Assembly: GCA_947396885.1 (NCBI GenBank)
Contig: OX377206.1
Coordinates: 85,805,960 to 85,869,959, forward strand
Direction: 5' to 3'
Length of the DNA stretch: 64,000 bases
Source: Heligmosomoides polygyrus polygyrus
Taxonomy: Eukaryota; Nematoda; Chromadorea; Rhabditida; Heligmosomidae
Part shown: piece after piece, positions 45,900 through 56,924 of the stretch
Layout: each line of letters opens with the position of its first letter
Position numbering within the stretch: position 1 is the first letter of the stretch
Notes under the pieces: model-generated
Seen by the model: only the letters and a program-made list of their open reading frames with translations
Database searches by the model: none
What the model was told of the DNA's origin: nothing
Position numbers and translations under genes: made by a program

Positions 45900-48800
45900 C
45901 TTCTTCTTCTTCTTCTTCTTCTTCAGCGTTTGTCCCGCTTCGTGGCGAGGTCCGCTATTCTGGTGTCATGACGCCACATTTCCCGATCCAGCGCTAGATC
46001 GGGGTGGACACCAGCTACAAGTCCGTATGTAACGTATCAGCCCAGCGCTGCTTCGGGCGCCCTCTAGGCCGCTTTCCTATTACCTCGAAGTTAAGGCCTA
46101 TCTTGCGGACGCTGTCTTCTTCTCCACGCAGAACGTGGCCGTACCATCGTAAGCGAGCTTCGCGCATCTTGTCAGTTATCGGCGCGACACCGAACTTCTG
46201 CCGAATAGCATCGTTTCGGATGCGGTCCATGCGCATGACTCCCGCCGTCCAGCACAGCATCTTCGTCTCCATGAAGCTGAGGCGCGTTTCAACTTCCTTG
46301 GTCGCTGGCCAACACTCAGCGCCGTACATTGCTACCGGCCGGACGACTGCCCTGTAGATCTTTGACTTAAAGCGCTCTGGTATCTTCTTGTCGCAGAGCA
46401 CGCCAGTCAACGAGCGCCACTTGGACCAAGCTGCACTCACGCGTGAATTCACTTCGACCATCAGTTTGCCGTCAGACGTGACTGCTGATCCCAGGTATTT
46501 AAAGACCGCAGTGCGTGGAAGCTCGATGCCGTTAACCTTGATGGAGCTGGACTCGGTAACGTCCGTCGTTAAATACTCGGTCTTCTTCACGTTCAATCTG
46601 AGTCCAAACCGCTCCAAGCGATTACACCAAGCTGGCAACTCTCGCTCGAGTTCTCCTTTATCTTCGCTAGCGAGCATCACGTCATCGGCATAAAGCAACG
46701 TCCATGGGACGGGCTTCTGAAGATCTCGTGTGACGGCATCCATGACGACAACAAAGAGGAGTGGGGAAAGCGCAGAACCCTGGTGTACTCCGACAGAGAT
46801 GGGAAACTCCATCGAGGTCCCAGCTGCAGCTTGAACTCGACTCTTTGGACAAGAGTAGAGAATTCGCACCCACTCTATGAGCTCTTCGGGAACTCCATGT
46901 TGACGCAGGGCGTACCATATCACTTCACGCGGTACGCGGTCAAAGGCCTTCTCCATGTCGAGAAAGGCGATATGCACTGGCTTCTGTTTCTCGCGATGCT
47001 TCTCTATCAGGAGGCGGACGGCATGTATGGTATCAACGGTGCCACAGCCAGCCACGAAGCCGCACTGATTGCTGGAAAGCTGGACGATGTCCCGAATTCG
47101 TCCATCGACAACTCGCTCAAAGATCTTCATGCTGTGCGAAAGCAAGCGAATCGGACGGTAATTGGAGCAGTCTGCAGGACTGCCCTTCTTCTTCCAAATC
47201 GGGATCGTCGTACTTTGGCGCCAACACTCAGGCACTTTCTTCTCCGCCACAACCTGATTAAAGAACTTCGCCAACCACTCAGCAGGGTACCAGTACTTGG
47301 ACTTCCATAAATCAGCTGCCACGTCATCGGGCCCAGTCGCTTTGCCTGGCCTCATCTTCTTCAAAGCCGCTTCAATCTCCTCCACAGTGATCTTCTGAAC
47401 GGGGCCGTGGGTTGGAGCCGTGAAAGGGATGGCTGGATGAGGAAATTCTACTGTAGAGATTTCCTCAAAGTAGTCGCGCCACCGCTTCAATGCCTTCTTG
47501 CGGTCCGTAAGAAGATGGCCATTCTCATCGTTGATGCCGAAAAACTTCTCAATATCCTCGGTTTGCCGATGGCGATTCTTAGCAAGCCGGTACAGATACC
47601 GCTCGCCATCGCGTGACTCCAGCTTCTCGTTGTCATCTCCATAATGAGTGGCTTTTGCAACAGCCACGACCTTCTTTGCAGCTTTCCTCGCTTCTTGGTA
47701 CTTCCGCCAGTTATCGGCCGTCTTTTCGCCGAGAAACACGTGATAAAGCGACTTCTTCTCTCGCACTTTTGCTTTCACGTCATCTGTCCACAGCCATGCC
47801 TGCTTGTCGACCTTCCGTCGCCCAGGCTTCGTAATGCCGAGTTCCGACTGTGCAGCTTGACGAATCGCGTCGGTCGTTTTCTTCCAAGTTTCGTCGACAG
47901 TCGTGACTGTCGGTAACCGCACGCGAGAAATCACAGCTGCTTCCTTCTCTCTCATTCGCCACCACTTGATTCTTGCAGCACCGCATCGCTCGACCTGCTT
48001 CAGCCTCGGAGGGACAATCTTCAGAGTGCAGATCAGCGGTCGGTGCTGTGGGGCGACCGTCTCATACGGCACGATCTTCGCGTCTGTGACAAGACTCCGG
48101 TCGCGATCCTTCACAAGCACAAAGTCTATCTGAGACTTGGAGCTCCCACTATAATATGAGATGAGGTGGGAGTCGCGTTTTCGGAAGACGGTGTTCACTA
48201 TGGTGAGGCTATGCGATTCCGCATACTCAAGAATGCGCTCACCATCGGCGTTACGTGATCCGTATCCGAAACCACCATGACAGCTGTACTCGTCTTTCGT
48301 GGCACCTACGTGCCCATTAAGGTCACCAGCGACTATGATGACATCTTTCGACGGTACCTCTGCTGTCTTCTCATCCAGCAGGTTCCAAAACTCATCCTTG
48401 GCTTGATCGGAGCAGCCAGACTGCGGAGCATACGCAGAGAAGAAGTGATAGAGTCGCTCCTTAGCGGCGACAACGATCTTCATCAATCGATCGTCAAAGC
48501 GCTCAACGCTTACAATCGAGTCACGAAATCGTTCGGAGACGATTATTCCGACACCACTGGTGGTCCTGGGACTTCCACATAGAACGGCCTTGAAGCCACG
48601 TCCTATGTCCCTTGACTTGCGGCAGGACCACCTCGTCTCCTGCACCGCACAGAAATCAACTCTTCTACGCTCCAGTGCTTCAACCAACTCGCACGAGCGG
48701 CCCGTCAACGTACCCACATTCAATGTCGCTCAGTTGCCCCCAGATGCCGTCCTCGCATCAGGGACCCTCGCATACTTCTTACACTCGCCGGGCTCTGCGA

Positions 48801-48996
48801 GTGCGCGTCGGCTCCCGCGGACGCCGTAGCACTATCACGAAAAACTTGCAATGTCATGAACCATGTGATGTGACATGGGTGTTCGTAGGCCGGCCTGTCA
48901 CAAGGGCCTGTCGCCTGCAATCGAATGTCCGTGTTCGGCTTAGCTCGCAGAGCGGGCAGTTTCCAGTGGCACCACGTGGAGGAACGGACATCGCCA
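45900..48996 (-). mobile_element. Full-length RTE-type non-LTR retrotransposon
   Basis: The 3,097-bp element is flanked by the identical 18-mer CCTTCATCCTAACATAAT at 45882-45899 and 48997-49014, a target-site duplication. The 3' end (left, since the element is on the minus strand) has the tail CGCTGAAGAAGAAGAAG, a GAA microsatellite as in RTE elements. The same tail sequence ends a tiny copy at 63632-63710. About 270 bases precede the main frame. There is one coding frame (annotated separately). Confidence 0.93.
46015..48723 (-). CDS. RTE endonuclease/reverse transcriptase
   Basis: About 902 residues without interruption. The N-terminal apurinic-type endonuclease shows QETRW (28-32), AGDLNGHVG (132-140), SQIDFVLV (198-205) and PQHRPL with the catalytic His (225-230). 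The reverse transcriptase follows with YRPIRLLSH (522-530), FLDMEKAFDRV (587-597), GVHQGSALSPLLF (645-657) and the catalytic YADD (678-681). A C-terminal RWYGHVLR segment is typical of RTE. Enzymes of this kind nick target DNA and prime cDNA synthesis from the nick. The frame is open from a TTG at 48723, just after a TGA, with no ATG there; translation may start at a later ATG or depend on an upstream frame (48920-48720). All catalytic motifs look intact, so the copy may be young. Confidence 0.93.
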   Translation of the reverse strand: MNVGTLTGRSCELVEALERRRVDFCAVQETRWSCRKSRDIGRGFKAVLCGSPRTTSGVGIIVSERFRDSIVSVERFDDRLMKIVVAAKERLYHFFSAYAPQSGCSDQAKDEFWNLLDEKTAEVPSKDVIIVAGDLNGHVGATKDEYSCHGGFGYGSRNADGERILEYAESHSLTIVNTVFRKRDSHLISYYSGSSKSQIDFVLVKDRDRSLVTDAKIVPYETVAPQHRPLICTLKIVPPRLKQVERCGAARIKWWRMREKEAAVISRVRLPTVTTVDETWKKTTDAIRQAAQSELGITKPGRRKVDKQAWLWTDDVKAKVREKKSLYHVFLGEKTADNWRKYQEARKAAKKVVAVAKATHYGDDNEKLESRDGERYLYRLAKNRHRQTEDIEKFFGINDENGHLLTDRKKALKRWRDYFEEISTVEFPHPAIPFTAPTHGPVQKITVEEIEAALKKMRPGKATGPDDVAADLWKSKYWYPAEWLAKFFNQVVAEKKVPECWRQSTTIPIWKKKGSPADCSNYRPIRLLSHSMKIFERVVDGRIRDIVQLSSNQCGFVAGCGTVDTIHAVRLLIEKHREKQKPVHIAFLDMEKAFDRVPREVIWYALRQHGVPEELIEWVRILYSCPKSRVQAAAGTSMEFPISVGVHQGSALSPLLFVVVMDAVTRDLQKPVPWTLLYADDVMLASEDKGELERELPAWCNRLERFGLRLNVKKTEYLTTDVTESSSIKVNGIELPRTAVFKYLGSAVTSDGKLMVEVNSRVSAAWSKWRSLTGVLCDKKIPERFKSKIYRAVVRPVAMYGAECWPATKEVETRLSFMETKMLCWTAGVMRMDRIRNDAIRQKFGVAPITDKMREARLRWYGHVLRGEEDSVRKIGLNFEVIGKRPRGRPKQRWADTLHTDL

Positions 48997-49387
48997 CCTT
49001 CATCCTAACATAATAATTAAGTTTATTATAATTTTTACCATTCTGCTAAACGCCTTGAATGTATAGCTTTCTTGGGGGACTCGCAGAATTCCAACTTATA
49101 GTCGAGAAGCTATTCCCCAGAGAGAGCTTCATCTCGCGGAGGTGGAAGGTCTCAAAATAGAACGGAACGTCGATGCAGTGCGAAGCGAATGGAATGTGCG
49201 AATACCAAGACACTGCTACACAAGCAGAAATAAAAGTGAGCGTCATTAGTGGAAACGAGTTAGTAAAAAAAAATAGTTTGAAAATGGACAATCAAAGAGA
49301 GCGTGATGAGAAATTCATTTACAATGTCACCTTTTTCATAACACATGGTTTCACAACATTTAACAACACACAATAATTTTTTATAAT

Positions 49388-50360
49388 ATGGGAAAACTAC
49401 AATCCGTTTGTTCGATCGAAAGCTTAAAATTCGAATCGGGAAATGGAGTACGGCAGGGAGATACGATTTCTCCTAAGGGATTCACAGCGGCACTTCTGGA
49501 TGCCATGAAGGACCTGAACTGGGTCGATAAAGGCTACCTTGTGGACGGTAAACGGATCAGTAACCTTCACTTCGCCGACGATATTGTTCTCATCTCTACC
49601 AGCACGGCAGAATTCGAGGAAATGCTGAACGAGCTCAATGTGGCAGGTATGAAGATTGGATTGGACATGAATATGTCCAAAACGCGATTTATGGTCAATT
49701 TAGTGGTATGACACGGGACTCGTAAGGTTAAGTGGAGTCGCTATACAACAGGTCGACTCCTACCTCTATCTGGGAAGAGAGCTGAACATGGATAACGACC
49801 TCGCTCCTGAAATCGCCCGCAGGAGACACGCAGCATGGGCAGCCTTCAGTTCGATTCGCGAAGTCACCGATCAGGTCAAGGATGCCGGCCTCAGGGTCTC
49901 GATATTCAACGCCTCTGTACTGCCTGCGATGTGTTACGCGACGGAAACCTGGCCCGACAACAAGACAATCGCCAGAGCGATGCAAACTACGCACCGTGCA
50001 CTAGAGAGATGTCTTCTGAGGAAAAGCCTTCGTCAGCAATGGCAAGAAGGCCTACGAAGCTCGGAGCTGGGAGAAGTCGCAATTAGCAAACCCGCTGCAC
50101 TACATGAAGAAGTCCGTATATCGCTGGATCGGACACCTGCTTCGACGAAAGGACAATAGGTGGAGTCTCCGTGTCACAGAATGGCTACCAAGAGACCACA
50201 AGAGACCACTGGGGGTGACCGCCAACGCGATGGGCAGACTCATTCTCAAGATCTTTCAGAGAGCAGAGTCTGCCTCACTGGATGCAAGGCGCCAGAGATC
50301 GAGCGGTCTGGAAGAGTTGTGGTCCCCGCTGAGAAGACCGCCAGCCTACAAAAGGACCAC
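49388..50360 (+). pseudogene. Frameshifted reverse transcriptase remnant of a second RTE-like family
   Basis: The first frame (49388-49711) has GVRQGDTISPKGF and the FADDIVLIS palm motif. After a frameshift near 49715 the protein continues with VDSYLYLGRELNMDNDLAPE and SVLPAMCYATETW. A second shift near 50100 leads to RWIGHLLRRKDNRW and WLPRDHKRPLG. The endonuclease half is missing, so it is a 5'-truncated, dead copy. It is diverged from the element at 45.9-49 kb and closer to the fragment at 61.2-61.96 kb. Confidence 0.85.
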
Positions 50361-50364
50361 CAAA

Positions 50365-51740
50365 GTACATATGTACCTTCCTGATGTTGTGCATAGTTGT
50401 CACAGATACGTCTTTCTCGTCCGGATCTATCACCCTCGGTTCCCAAGTCTTTGTAGCGTCTGATGGCTTTATACAGAACACTTCGATGATCTCGCTGGTG
50501 AATATTGCGTGTCAGAAGCCTTGACGGTAAAGTTCAATGGTTGAAGCACGGTTGCACGAACGTTTCGACATGTTTAAAATTATTTATTTTCATGCTTGAT
50601 TGAGATAAGCATAAATAAATAGATTGACGTAGTGAAAACAATAAAATGCAGAAAAAAAGCAGACGCTTTGAATAGGAGGTCAATTTGTTCACGCATGCTG
50701 TCACCATAATTTTGGCGCATCCTGCAGCTCGAATTTATCTAGTGCTACATCCTACAGGGAAATCGTGGAATTCTGAGTGAGATGAGAAGAACGCTAAGCA
50801 AAGGAATGTATGTAAAAGCCTCACTTATTTTTCATCACTCTATCCATCAAGGAAGGCATCAAGATAATGAGGAGAAAAGAAGAATCATTGCTTGAGATTC
50901 GCCATGTACTCTACTCCTATGGGTAATTAGTGTATTTGCCCAATAGAACGGGTGATGCGAGAGGAATGAGAAATCAGTGTTTCATTTCTCCAAGACACAT
51001 ATCCGGTGCCGATTCCCCCGACAGCGGAAGAATGGGAGGCTAGGTTGACCTAGTCGGAACCCGAACCAAGAGCCTCAATTCGAGGTGAGCTCGACTGCAG
51101 GGATTTCACCTGACTGCGCTGTTGTGCTATGCTGACCCTAAGTCGTTCAGACATTAGAAAATACCGGAATCAATGCCAATAGTTGCTTCATTTTCAGCAA
51201 TCTCCTTCTGATATCATCGAACCAAATGCAAAAAAAAAACGACTGTAGGAAGAAAACGAAACGTGGAAAAAAGAAAAATATGCTCTACAAGGAAAAAAGA
51301 CTAAAAAAAGCATCCAGGGAAGAAATCTCGTGCGACGTGGAGGGACTTCAATCGCACCACCGGCCCTCTACTGCAGCTGGGGTCAGCAATCTGCGAACCC
51401 ACCCAAGATCGATCCCGAAGGTCGCGCAGGTGAATTCGTCCAGGTGGTAGTGCACGGAGCGCCGACAGTACATGACAGATCAATGAAGACTGATCTGAGG
51501 TGGTTTCTCTGGGATCCACTGAAACATCAGAATTTGGTACAAAAATTCCCTATTTCGAATGATTTTCTGTGATTGGCAGTGGTGGTAAGCTTTGAATGGA
51601 CTTTTAGGGAACGCCACCATCACACCAAAATTGCAGGATATATGTTAAATTTACTTCGGCGTCAGTGTTACGCGGGCTGCTACGCACTGGTGGGCGGCCA
51701 TTTCACACTTCGTGGCACTCGCCCAGCACTGTCGTCGACA
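50365..51740. other. No gene recognised
   Basis: Contains the tail of the preceding remnant and an A-rich stretch at 51226-51310. Frames are short and unsupported. Remaining exons of the dioxygenase-like gene might be expected on this side but were not found. Confidence 0.35.
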
Positions 51741-53500
51741 GCGTCGTCATCGTGTCATCGTGTCACCGAAGTAGATAAACGAGAACGGTCGTTTGTCTGT
51801 GGGTGAGTTTGTGTGTGTGTGTTTGTTTGCACAGAAGTGCTGGGGGAGTGTGTTGGGAGGAAGTGTGGGGAAAGGGGGGGGGGGGGGGAGGAGGTTGCAG
51901 TTGTCACCAGTTTGTCAACTGTTGTAGTTGTCGAGGGGCGTCCATGTATAGGCGACATGTCACCGATGTCGCGCAAAGGACGTTCAGGTTGAGAAGAGGT
52001 GTCACCGATGTCGCGAAAGGCCTGTCTGGATTCAGACGACGTGTCACCGATGTCGCGCTAGGGGTTCCGGATTCACACGACGTGTCAACGATGTCGCGCA
52101 AACCACGTCCGACTTGAGAAGACATGTCACCGACGTCGCTCATCAGGTGCCTGCATTCAGAAGAGGTGTCACCAATGTCGCGAAGGGCCTTCCAGATTCA
52201 GACGACGTGTCACCGATGTCGCGCAAAGGACGTTCAGGTTGAGAAGAGGTGTCACCGATGTCGCGCAATGTAGGTCCGGCTGGAGAAGGCGTCAGCGACG
52301 TCGTTCATCAGGTGCCTGGGTTTAGAAGTGGTGTCACCGATGTCGCGAAAGGCCTGTCTGGATTCAGACGACGTGTCACCGATGTCGCGCTAGGGGTTCC
52401 GGATTCACACGACGTGTCAACGATGTCGCGCAAACCACGTCCGACTTGAGAAGACATGTCACCGACGTCGCTCATCAGGTGCCTGCATTCAGAAGAGGTG
52501 TCACCAATGTCGCGAAGGGCCTTCCAGATTCAGACGACGTGTCACCGATGTCGCGCAAAGCACGTTCGGGTTGAGAACACATGTCACTGACGTTGTTCAA
52601 CAGGCCACCGGGTTTGGGAGAGGTGTCAACGCTGTCGCGCGAGGATTCCGGATTCAGACGACGTGATACCAGTGATGGTGGGACCAGTAATTGGGGACCG
52701 GTGAAGGATGGGGTTCCAGTAAGGGGGAGCGGTAAAGGGTTGACCAATAAAGGAGGGACCAGTGAAGGTGAGACCAGCAATGGGGCCGGTAAGGGGGGAG
52801 GAAGCAGCGAAGGGGAGCGGTGAAGGGGGGGGGGGGGGGGAGGGGTCCAGTGAAGATGGGACCGGTGAGGAAGGGCCAGTAATGGGGACCGGCGAAGGGG
52901 GGGGGGGGGAGTGGTCCAGTGAAGGGTGGACCGGTGAAGCAGGGGGAGGGGTCCAGTGAAAGGGGAACGGTAGAATGTTGACCAGTGAAGAGGGGACCAG
53001 GTGAAGGGGAGACCGCTGAGGAAGGGACCAGCAATGGGCACCGGTGAGGTAGTGGGGGAGAAGGGGCCAGTGAAGGGGGACCGGAAAAGGGTTGATGAGT
53101 TAAAAGGGGACCAGTGAGGGTGGGACCAGTAATGGGGATCGGTGAAGGATAGGATAACCAGCGAAGAGGGGACAAAGGGAGGTCCAGTGAAGGTGGTTGC
53201 AGTAGTAGGGATCGACGAAAGGGAGGGGGACCAGTGAAGGGTGAACCGGAAATGGGCTGACAATAAAGGGAAACCAGTGATAAAGGACCAGTTAAAGGGG
53301 GTCCAGTGAAAGTGGTGGGCCTGCTTTGTCCTATTCCGCTATACCATTCTATATAGCAAACCCAGTTTTTTAATGAATGAGAGAAGGCCTAAAGAGGAGA
53401 AGAAGACGTTCGGGGTGTTCTATACTCCGGGTTTGGGGCGAAGCCCCAACCAGACGTTTGGCGGCCGGCAGGCCGTTGAACGTCTGGTAACATATACCTG
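51700..53500 (-). mobile_element. Hairpin-capped minisatellite element, copy 2 (inverted)
   Basis: Read on the minus strand it begins at about 53495 with CCAGACGTTCAACGG, CCGCCAAACGTCTGGTTGG and the GGGGCTTCGCCCC hairpin, as in copy 1. Then come minisatellites of about 15 bases built on GGACCAGTGAAGGGG (plus-strand text, 52660-53310) and a 43-45 base array with GTGTCACCGATGTCGCG (51950-52660). The latter contains a 332-base higher-order duplication (blocks starting near 52000 and 52332). A G11-G13 tract occurs at 51872, 52816 and 52897. It is located on the downstream side of the dioxygenase-like exons. Confidence 0.6.
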
Positions 53501-53721
53501 ACGACCAGAGACGACCACAACAAATAGCAAGCCTCGCCGGGAGATAGCAAGCTCTACACAGAACGTTTATAAGGGCCCACCCTTTCCTTCATTATATCCT
53601 AGTAGAAACGGGCGCAGTTGATGAAAGAATTCCGATGGAGTCAAGTGTTCCTGCAATCGCTGATGTGTCAGCATTATTGCTACTAATTTCAATTAGAAGT
53701 AAAGCAACCTGCTTTGCTCAC

Positions 53722-53859
53722 CTTCATCGTCAGCGTCGCTTTAGTTAGGGATACCTGAATGGAATGGAGTGCATTCTCAACATGTTGCAAGCTATTCTCT
53801 TTTGAAAAGTAGGTCGCATGGCCAATGTCATAAATGCATGGAGCAAAGTCTTTTTCAAT
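53722..53859 (-). CDS. Indoleamine 2,3-dioxygenase-like gene, downstream exon
   Basis: The exon (46 codons, ttttcag acceptor, gtgagc donor, phase 0/0) reads IEKDFAPCIYDIGHATYF, then NSLQHVENALHSIQ and LTKATLTMK. In IDO proteins the helix after the LANW segment has this pattern of hydrophobics and ends in a Met/Lys-rich turn before the heme-side CDP...FYH segment. It directly continues the exon at 54236-54021. The next exon, which should carry FYHRIRP-like sequence, was not found within 50.4-53.7 kb. Confidence 0.7.
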
Positions 53860-54020
53860 CTGAAAAGCATTTGGTGTTAGTATTAATTGAAATGAACAAT
53901 GTTAAGTGTTTTGGTTAAGAATTCCACATTCAGACCGACCACTTTTTTCGGATGAAACAAAAAAACTAGAAATTGTTACGATATCCTACTAGACTTGAAG
54001 GATTCCATGTCAATACCCAC

Positions 54021-54236
54021 TTGAGCAGTGACTACGAAGAACCAGTGGTTTGCCCTGGATTCGAGGAGAATGAATGCGTTGAGCCGGAGATTGTCAGGAG
54101 AGAACGGTTCCGAAGGATCGATGAGATTCCAATTCGCCAGACAAGCAGAACCATGGTATATGATCGGAGGCATTCCGAGCCGCTTCGACACGGCCATGAG
54201 AGGCGTACACAGATTCCGTGGCAGTATGAGAGGTGC
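54021..54236 (-). CDS. Indoleamine 2,3-dioxygenase-like gene, upstream exon
   Basis: IDO family enzymes are heme proteins that open the indole ring of tryptophan to give N-formylkynurenine in the cytosol. The exon (72 codons) follows a strong tattttgcag acceptor and ends at gtgggt. It reads [20 protein letters not shown], then [20 protein letters not shown], matching the IDO pattern LP..LA.PL..VS..LG.PPI followed by LANW. The later HWFFVVTAQ matches the GFFLVSLL-type strand. This region precedes the heme-binding histidine, so activity cannot be judged. No convincing N-terminal exon was found upstream; a fragmentary pseudogene remains possible. Confidence 0.72.
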
Positions 54237-54600
54237 CTGCAAAATATTTATTTTTAATATTATTTATTACACGATCATGCTTATGTGGATTACAGCAACA
54301 ACTTCCATAGAACAACTTGCCGAAAACCAATGAGAAAAACTGGATTGGGATGAGCGAAACTGTCAATATTGGAAAATGATTACAACAGAACACGAACTCA
54401 TACAGCAACAAAAAAATCAATAAGATCGATAAACGGAGAACATCTAGGTATTACATATATGGCTAAGAATTGAAAAAAGCCTTTGTGGTATTGGCGGTAC
54501 ACGGGTTGTCCTACACCTAAGCTGATAAAGAACTCCATAATGAGGCAAGTAGTGTTTTGGGCGCATTTCATGACAGAGCAGGAGAGTTCGAGAACTTACC

Positions 54601-54658
54601 ACGGACTTTTGTATGGGACATATCTTTCCTGGTGCCTCCCAGGGCGCTAAATCCAAAC
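54601..54658 (-). other. Possible small first exon
   Basis: On the minus strand an ATG at 54658 opens MFGFSALGGTRKDMSHTKVR and runs to a gtaagt donor at about 54600, in phase 1. It would need a further exon to join the dioxygenase-like exon (phase 0) and shows no IDO motif, so its gene is unknown. Confidence 0.2.
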
Positions 54659-54734
54659 ATGGAATCGAAATTTGCTGCGGGTCAGCTTGAACACAGGTAA
54701 TACCCGGTGACGATGCAGGCGGAACTGCAGAATC

Positions 54735-55420
54735 TAATCACCTCTCACGGTTGTAGTAGTATGGAAGTGGTTAGAAGTCATGACTCATGGTAGAGGATTC
54801 GATTCCCGAGTTGCGGCTTTTTTTTTGGATTTTTACATTCAAGCCCGAAGGTTGGTAGTCTCAATTGCTTTACCTTTTTATGACCAACTCTATTTCTCTT
54901 CAACAGCGTGACGCTGGCCGTAGATCACAATGACTAAAAATCAATAGTCTCGACATGACATTGATTGCCACCTTATCGCTGATTCTCCCTTTGTTTCTGA
55001 AGGAATTTGGGCAGCTACAGCAGAGTAGAAAGAGACAACAGCTCAAGAGCCAAACACTCCTCACAGTTGCAGTTGTATGGAAATGGTTAGTAGTTTGGAC
55101 TCATGGTAAAACATTTGATTTCCCAGTTGTGGTATTTTTTGGATTCTTACCCGTTTGCTTCAATTTTCTATGACCAACTCTATCCTATTATATAAAGCAG
55201 TTTCTCTATAACAGCGTGACGTTTGGCCGTAGATCATAATCACTTTAAAATCAATGGTTGCGACATGACAGCGTTTGTGTCCTTATCACCGTTCTATATT
55301 CTCTTTGGAAAAGATTCTTCCTTTGCTTCTGAAGGTATTTGAGCATATACAGCCCTGCAAAAAGGTAACAGCTCAGGAGCCAACCCTCGACCATGTGAAC
55401 ACGACCAGTCCACTAACCAA
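54735..55420. repeat. Tandem duplication with ~320-bp period, tRNA-like segment
   Basis: The blocks starting at CTCTCACGGTTGTAG (about 54741) and CTCCTCACAGTTGCAG (about 55058) run in parallel through CTATGACCAACTCTAT, ACAGCGTGACG, GGCCGTAGATCA and TTCTGAAGGTATTTG-like text; a third partial unit begins near 55375. GGATTCGATTCCCGAG at 54796 looks like a B box. Confidence 0.6.
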
Positions 55421-55874
55421 TTCTACAGGAACAGTGTCGTACCTATGATTTGATTCTACAGTTCAGCTTACGTCAGTGCACTTTCATCTGACCTTGCGTG
55501 TGCGCGAGGTGATCTACAGCAAATACCGATCCTGCATGTGCATTCAGCACACTGGAAAGTATTAGAAAAAATGTGTTGTAATGAAAAAATTAAAAATTGC
55601 TGGATACGTTCGCGACCTTGCCTGATGAGCGAAGATCAATTATTCCCACTCCTAAGTACGCATTTATACAGTAAGCGTATATTGTCGATATAACACAACT
55701 AATGACGAAAAAGAATGAGAAAATGACATGAAATCAAAAAAGTGGAGCAACGAGAACATCACTGAGGTCTGTAGTTGTGAGAAGGACGAAGCGATGATCA
55801 TCCAGCCGACCGCAGCGTTTCTACAGGGCATATCAGGTCAGTTATCAGGTCAGTTTACGACAGAAGATCACTAC

Positions 55875-56924
55875 CAGGGACGTGCGGAATTTCCGTTTCC
55901 GTGTTCCGAATTCCGGTTTCCGGCCATTTTGGGCTCTTACGTTCCGTTCCGTGTTCCGCCTGTTTTTGCGCCGGAAGGCGGAAACGGAAATGGGCACTGC
56001 TCCAAATTAGTTTTCCATCGAACACAATCACACAATCAGCGCATCAGTGAAAAAGATTTCTCCTTCATATAACTGTGAGAAAAATACTGTTTGACAACTC
56101 TAGTATCAATATTCTTGAAATTGGTTAAATTACCAAAAAAGCACTCAAAAATGACAACGGCTGGGTGCAGGGCAAAATTAATGTGCCACATGGCTATGTT
56201 TGCACTGTATGCTAAGAAAATGCCCTCAACATTTGAACGATCATAAAATTCTTGATCCATTAGTTACAAATAGCTTAATAAGCAAGCGTATAGAAAAAAA
56301 CTAAAATCTTAGTAGGCATATAGCGCAGCATCATGAAGCAAAGAGTTCCGCGAAAGTTGTGGCATGCGGTTTATGCTCCAAAATTACATCAGTGTTCCTG
56401 ACCAAAGGTGCAAATTTCAGTTTTTAGTTTCGTTAGGTGTGGTATTCATCCATATGGAGTTACTCGACTCATTTTCTAATAAAGCATCACGATAAGTCAG
56501 TCAATTCTACCGTAAAAAAAATATCAGCATCAAAAAAGTCAGCGAAAAACGTCGCAGGAACTAGCTATGGACTGGTTGCACGCTGAAATAGTGAGAAATA
56601 GAAAAGATCCCGAATTTATTTTCGTTTATTGCTCAGCCATAGTAGAAAAGCTATTATAGCAATATTATGAATTCATGCTTCCTTATATTATGTTATGATG
56701 AGGGTGAGCATTAATCTGTGGAAGATTCTGCTGCTCGCAAAGTTCTGAGCAAGAAAAGGTGCAATAGAAGCCGCTTCTGATGCCGTTTCAGGTGCAATTT
56801 TTGAAAAATGGCAACAGGTGTCATTTCCGTTTCCGCGTTTCGTATTCCGGTTTCCGGCCATTTTGAGCGTTTCCGTTCCGTCTTTCGCCTTCCGCTTTTC
56901 CAGAAAAATTTCCGCACACCCCTG
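55875..56924. mobile_element. Non-autonomous hAT-like element
   Basis: 1,050 bp flanked by the exact 8-base duplication ATCACTAC (55867-55874 and 56925-56932). The ends are CAGGGACGTGCGGAATTTCC and, inverted, CAGGGGTGTGCGGAAATTT, followed by subterminal inverted TTCCGTTTCCG/CCGGCCATTTTG blocks on both sides. CAGGG-type ends and an 8-base duplication are hAT hallmarks. No transposase frame is inside. Confidence 0.88.

Noticed and set aside
46388..48829. Several plus-strand frames of 70-175 codons
   Set aside because: They are antisense shadows of the RTE polyprotein.
51950..52660. CRISPR-like array of GTCACCGATGTCGCG with 'spacers'
   Set aside because: The intervening sequences are themselves diverged repeats, and the host is a eukaryote; it is a minisatellite.
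52475..53263. 262-codon minus-strand open frame rich in Pro, Ser, Thr
   Set aside because: It is the translation of the 15-base minisatellite; the repeat unit is divisible by three, so the frame stays open by chance.
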